Shown here: positions 5,464 to 6,576 of the stretch, in pieces
Position numbering within the stretch: position 1 is the stretch's first letter
Layout: each line of letters begins with the position of its first letter
NCBI GenBank assembly: GCA_903837815.1
Contig: CAILWD010000103.1
Span: 1-6,576 of the forward strand
Origin: an uncultured Chloroflexota bacterium
Lineage (GTDB): Bacteria > Chloroflexota > Anaerolineae > Anaerolineales > Villigracilaceae
Direction: 5' to 3'
DNA length: 6,576 bases
Notes under the pieces: model-generated
Told to the model about the DNA's origin: nothing
What the model saw: only the letters and a program-made list of their open reading frames with translations
Database searches by the model: none
Made by a program: the position numbers and the translations under genes

Positions 5464-6576
5464 ATGAAACTCCCCGCCTATCTTTCCGCACTCGGACAAT
5501 ATCTTTTCGCCGCCGCGTTGATTGCGCTGACCACGCTTTTCTTCTTCGCGCTGCGCGGCTTTCTCGACACCACGCTGGTCGCGTTGCTGTATTTGATTCC
5601 CATCGGCGTCATTACCACCGCCAGCGGATTCGCGCCCGGCATCATCAGCGCGGTGTTTTCCTTCTTCGCCTTCAATTATTTTTTCATCAAGCCCTATTAC
5701 ACTCTTGCCGTCCATCGCCCGCTTGATTTGGTCATCCTGACCATCTTTCTGGTGGTCTCGGTGGTTCTAAGCCGACTGGTCGGGAGGGCGCAGGCAGGGC
5801 TTGCCGCCGCCAACGCCCGCGAGCGCGAAGCCACGCAACTTTATGAACTCAGCGCGGCGCTGGCGGGTTTGCATGGCGAATACACGGTGGCGCAGATTTT
5901 GGGCAAGCAGGTTGCGGCGTTGTCTCAGGGCGAATACCTGGAAGTAAACATCACAGGCTCGCAACCTGTCCAGTTTGGACTGCCTTCAACGGCTCCGCCC
6001 AACCGTCCGCCAGAATTGAGGATTCCGATTCAGGCGGCGCGAAGCACGCTGGGCGAAATCCTCTTGTGGCGAAGCAAGCCGCCCATCTCGATGGGAGAAA
6101 TGCGCTTGATTCAGACCTTTGCCAGTCAGGCGGCGCTGGCGTTGGAGCGGGCAAGGCTGGCGCAAGCCGAATCACGCGCCAAAGTTTTGGAGGAAAGTGA
6201 CAGGCTGAAATCTGCGATTTTGTCTTCGGTGTCGCACGAGTTGCGGACTCCGCTTTCGACGATCAAAGCCGCCGCATCGAGTTTGCGCGGCAACGAAGTG
6301 GGCTGGGATTCCCCCGCCCGCGTCGAGTTGATCGCCGCCATCGACGACGAATCCGACCACCTGAACATGCTGGTCGGCAACCTGCTCGACATGTCGCGCA
6401 TTGAGTCGGGGGCGCTCAAACCCAAACGCGAGTGGAACATCCTCTCCGAGATTGTGGGCAGCGTGACGGCGCGGATGAAGTATTCGGCGGAGGAGCACAA
6501 AGTCGAAGTGGATATCCCCGAAAGCCTGCCCTTCATCCCCGCCGATTATGTGCAGATGGAACAGGTCTTCACCAAC
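5464..6576 (+). CDS. KdpD-like sensor histidine kinase lacking the KdpD N-terminal module (3' end outside window)
   Basis: The reading frame runs open to the window edge, giving 371 codons. Residues about 10-107 form four membrane segments of the DUF4118 type found in KdpD, including LLYLIPIGVITTASGFAPG and FNYFFIKPYYTLAVH. A short degenerate GAF-like region follows (about 129-226), ending in QAALALERARLAQAE. The HisKA domain has the phosphorylation motif SVSHELRTPL with His258, then LVGNLLDMSRIESGALK. The window ends at EQVFTN, at the start of the ATPase N-box and just before its Mg-binding Asn. Full KdpD proteins begin with a cytoplasmic KdpD domain with Walker motifs and a USP domain; here the protein starts directly at the membrane segments, so it is a KdpD-like kinase rather than a standard potassium sensor. 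It probably acts at the membrane by autophosphorylation and transfer to a response regulator, which may lie beyond the window. The ATG at 5464 fits the promoter spacing. It is divergent from the membrane protein pair. Confidence 0.9.
   Translation, partial: MKLPAYLSALGQYLFAAALIALTTLFFFALRGFLDTTLVALLYLIPIGVITTASGFAPGIISAVFSFFAFNYFFIKPYYTLAVHRPLDLVILTIFLVVSVVLSRLVGRAQAGLAAANAREREATQLYELSAALAGLHGEYTVAQILGKQVAALSQGEYLEVNITGSQPVQFGLPSTAPPNRPPELRIPIQAARSTLGEILLWRSKPPISMGEMRLIQTFASQAALALERARLAQAESRAKVLEESDRLKSAILSSVSHELRTPLSTIKAAASSLRGNEVGWDSPARVELIAAIDDESDHLNMLVGNLLDMSRIESGALKPKREWNILSEIVGSVTARMKYSAEEHKVEVDIPESLPFIPADYVQMEQVFTN

Noticed and set aside
5368..6536. Minus-strand open frames opposite the kinase gene
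   Set aside because: They lie on the reverse of a continuous frame with clear DUF4118 and HisKA motifs and show no recognisable domain.

Overview
The window looks like chromosomal DNA from an uncultured or little-studied member of the Chloroflexota, most likely an Anaerolineae-type lineage. This is inferred from the style of the proteins (an Mfd with a 'VNVDLPLAIGIPSDYI' linker, GT-C-like membrane proteins, a KdpD-like kinase) and from short palindromic repeats inside and beside a housekeeping gene. No rRNA or marker tree is available, so the taxonomy is a working guess. The window is almost fully coding: four genes, with gaps of 9, 45 and 112 bases.

Layout. (1) Bases 1-1598, plus strand: the 3' part of mfd, the transcription-repair coupling factor, cut at Walker A by the window edge. 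The catalytic part is intact, but its 3' third carries an in-frame low-complexity repeat (about 1092-1157), an imperfect hairpin (1455-1496) and a perfect 21-base palindrome (1587-1607) that contains the stop codon. (2) Bases 1608-3671, minus strand: a large polytopic membrane protein with a GT-C-like N-terminal half and a soluble C-terminal half, convergent with mfd. (3) Bases 3717-5351 (or 5363), minus strand: a second polytopic GT-C-like membrane protein upstream of (2). (4) Bases 5464-6576, plus strand: a KdpD-like sensor histidine kinase lacking the usual N-terminal KdpD/USP module, cut by the right edge just inside its ATPase domain.

How it fits together. The two membrane proteins form a same-strand pair, plausibly for transfer of lipid-linked sugars at the cell surface, but each has its own TATAAT box. 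The kinase diverges from the pair across a short region holding both promoters and small dyad repeats. All three genes with a visible start have a TATAAT-like box 10-14 bases before the ATG and no Shine-Dalgarno sequence, so very short-leader or leaderless transcripts are likely. The 7-mer GCAAAGC occurs just upstream of all three boxes, and I found it nowhere else by eye. I see no complete novel defence or mobile system. The most interesting signals are the repeats built into mfd and the shared promoter architecture.
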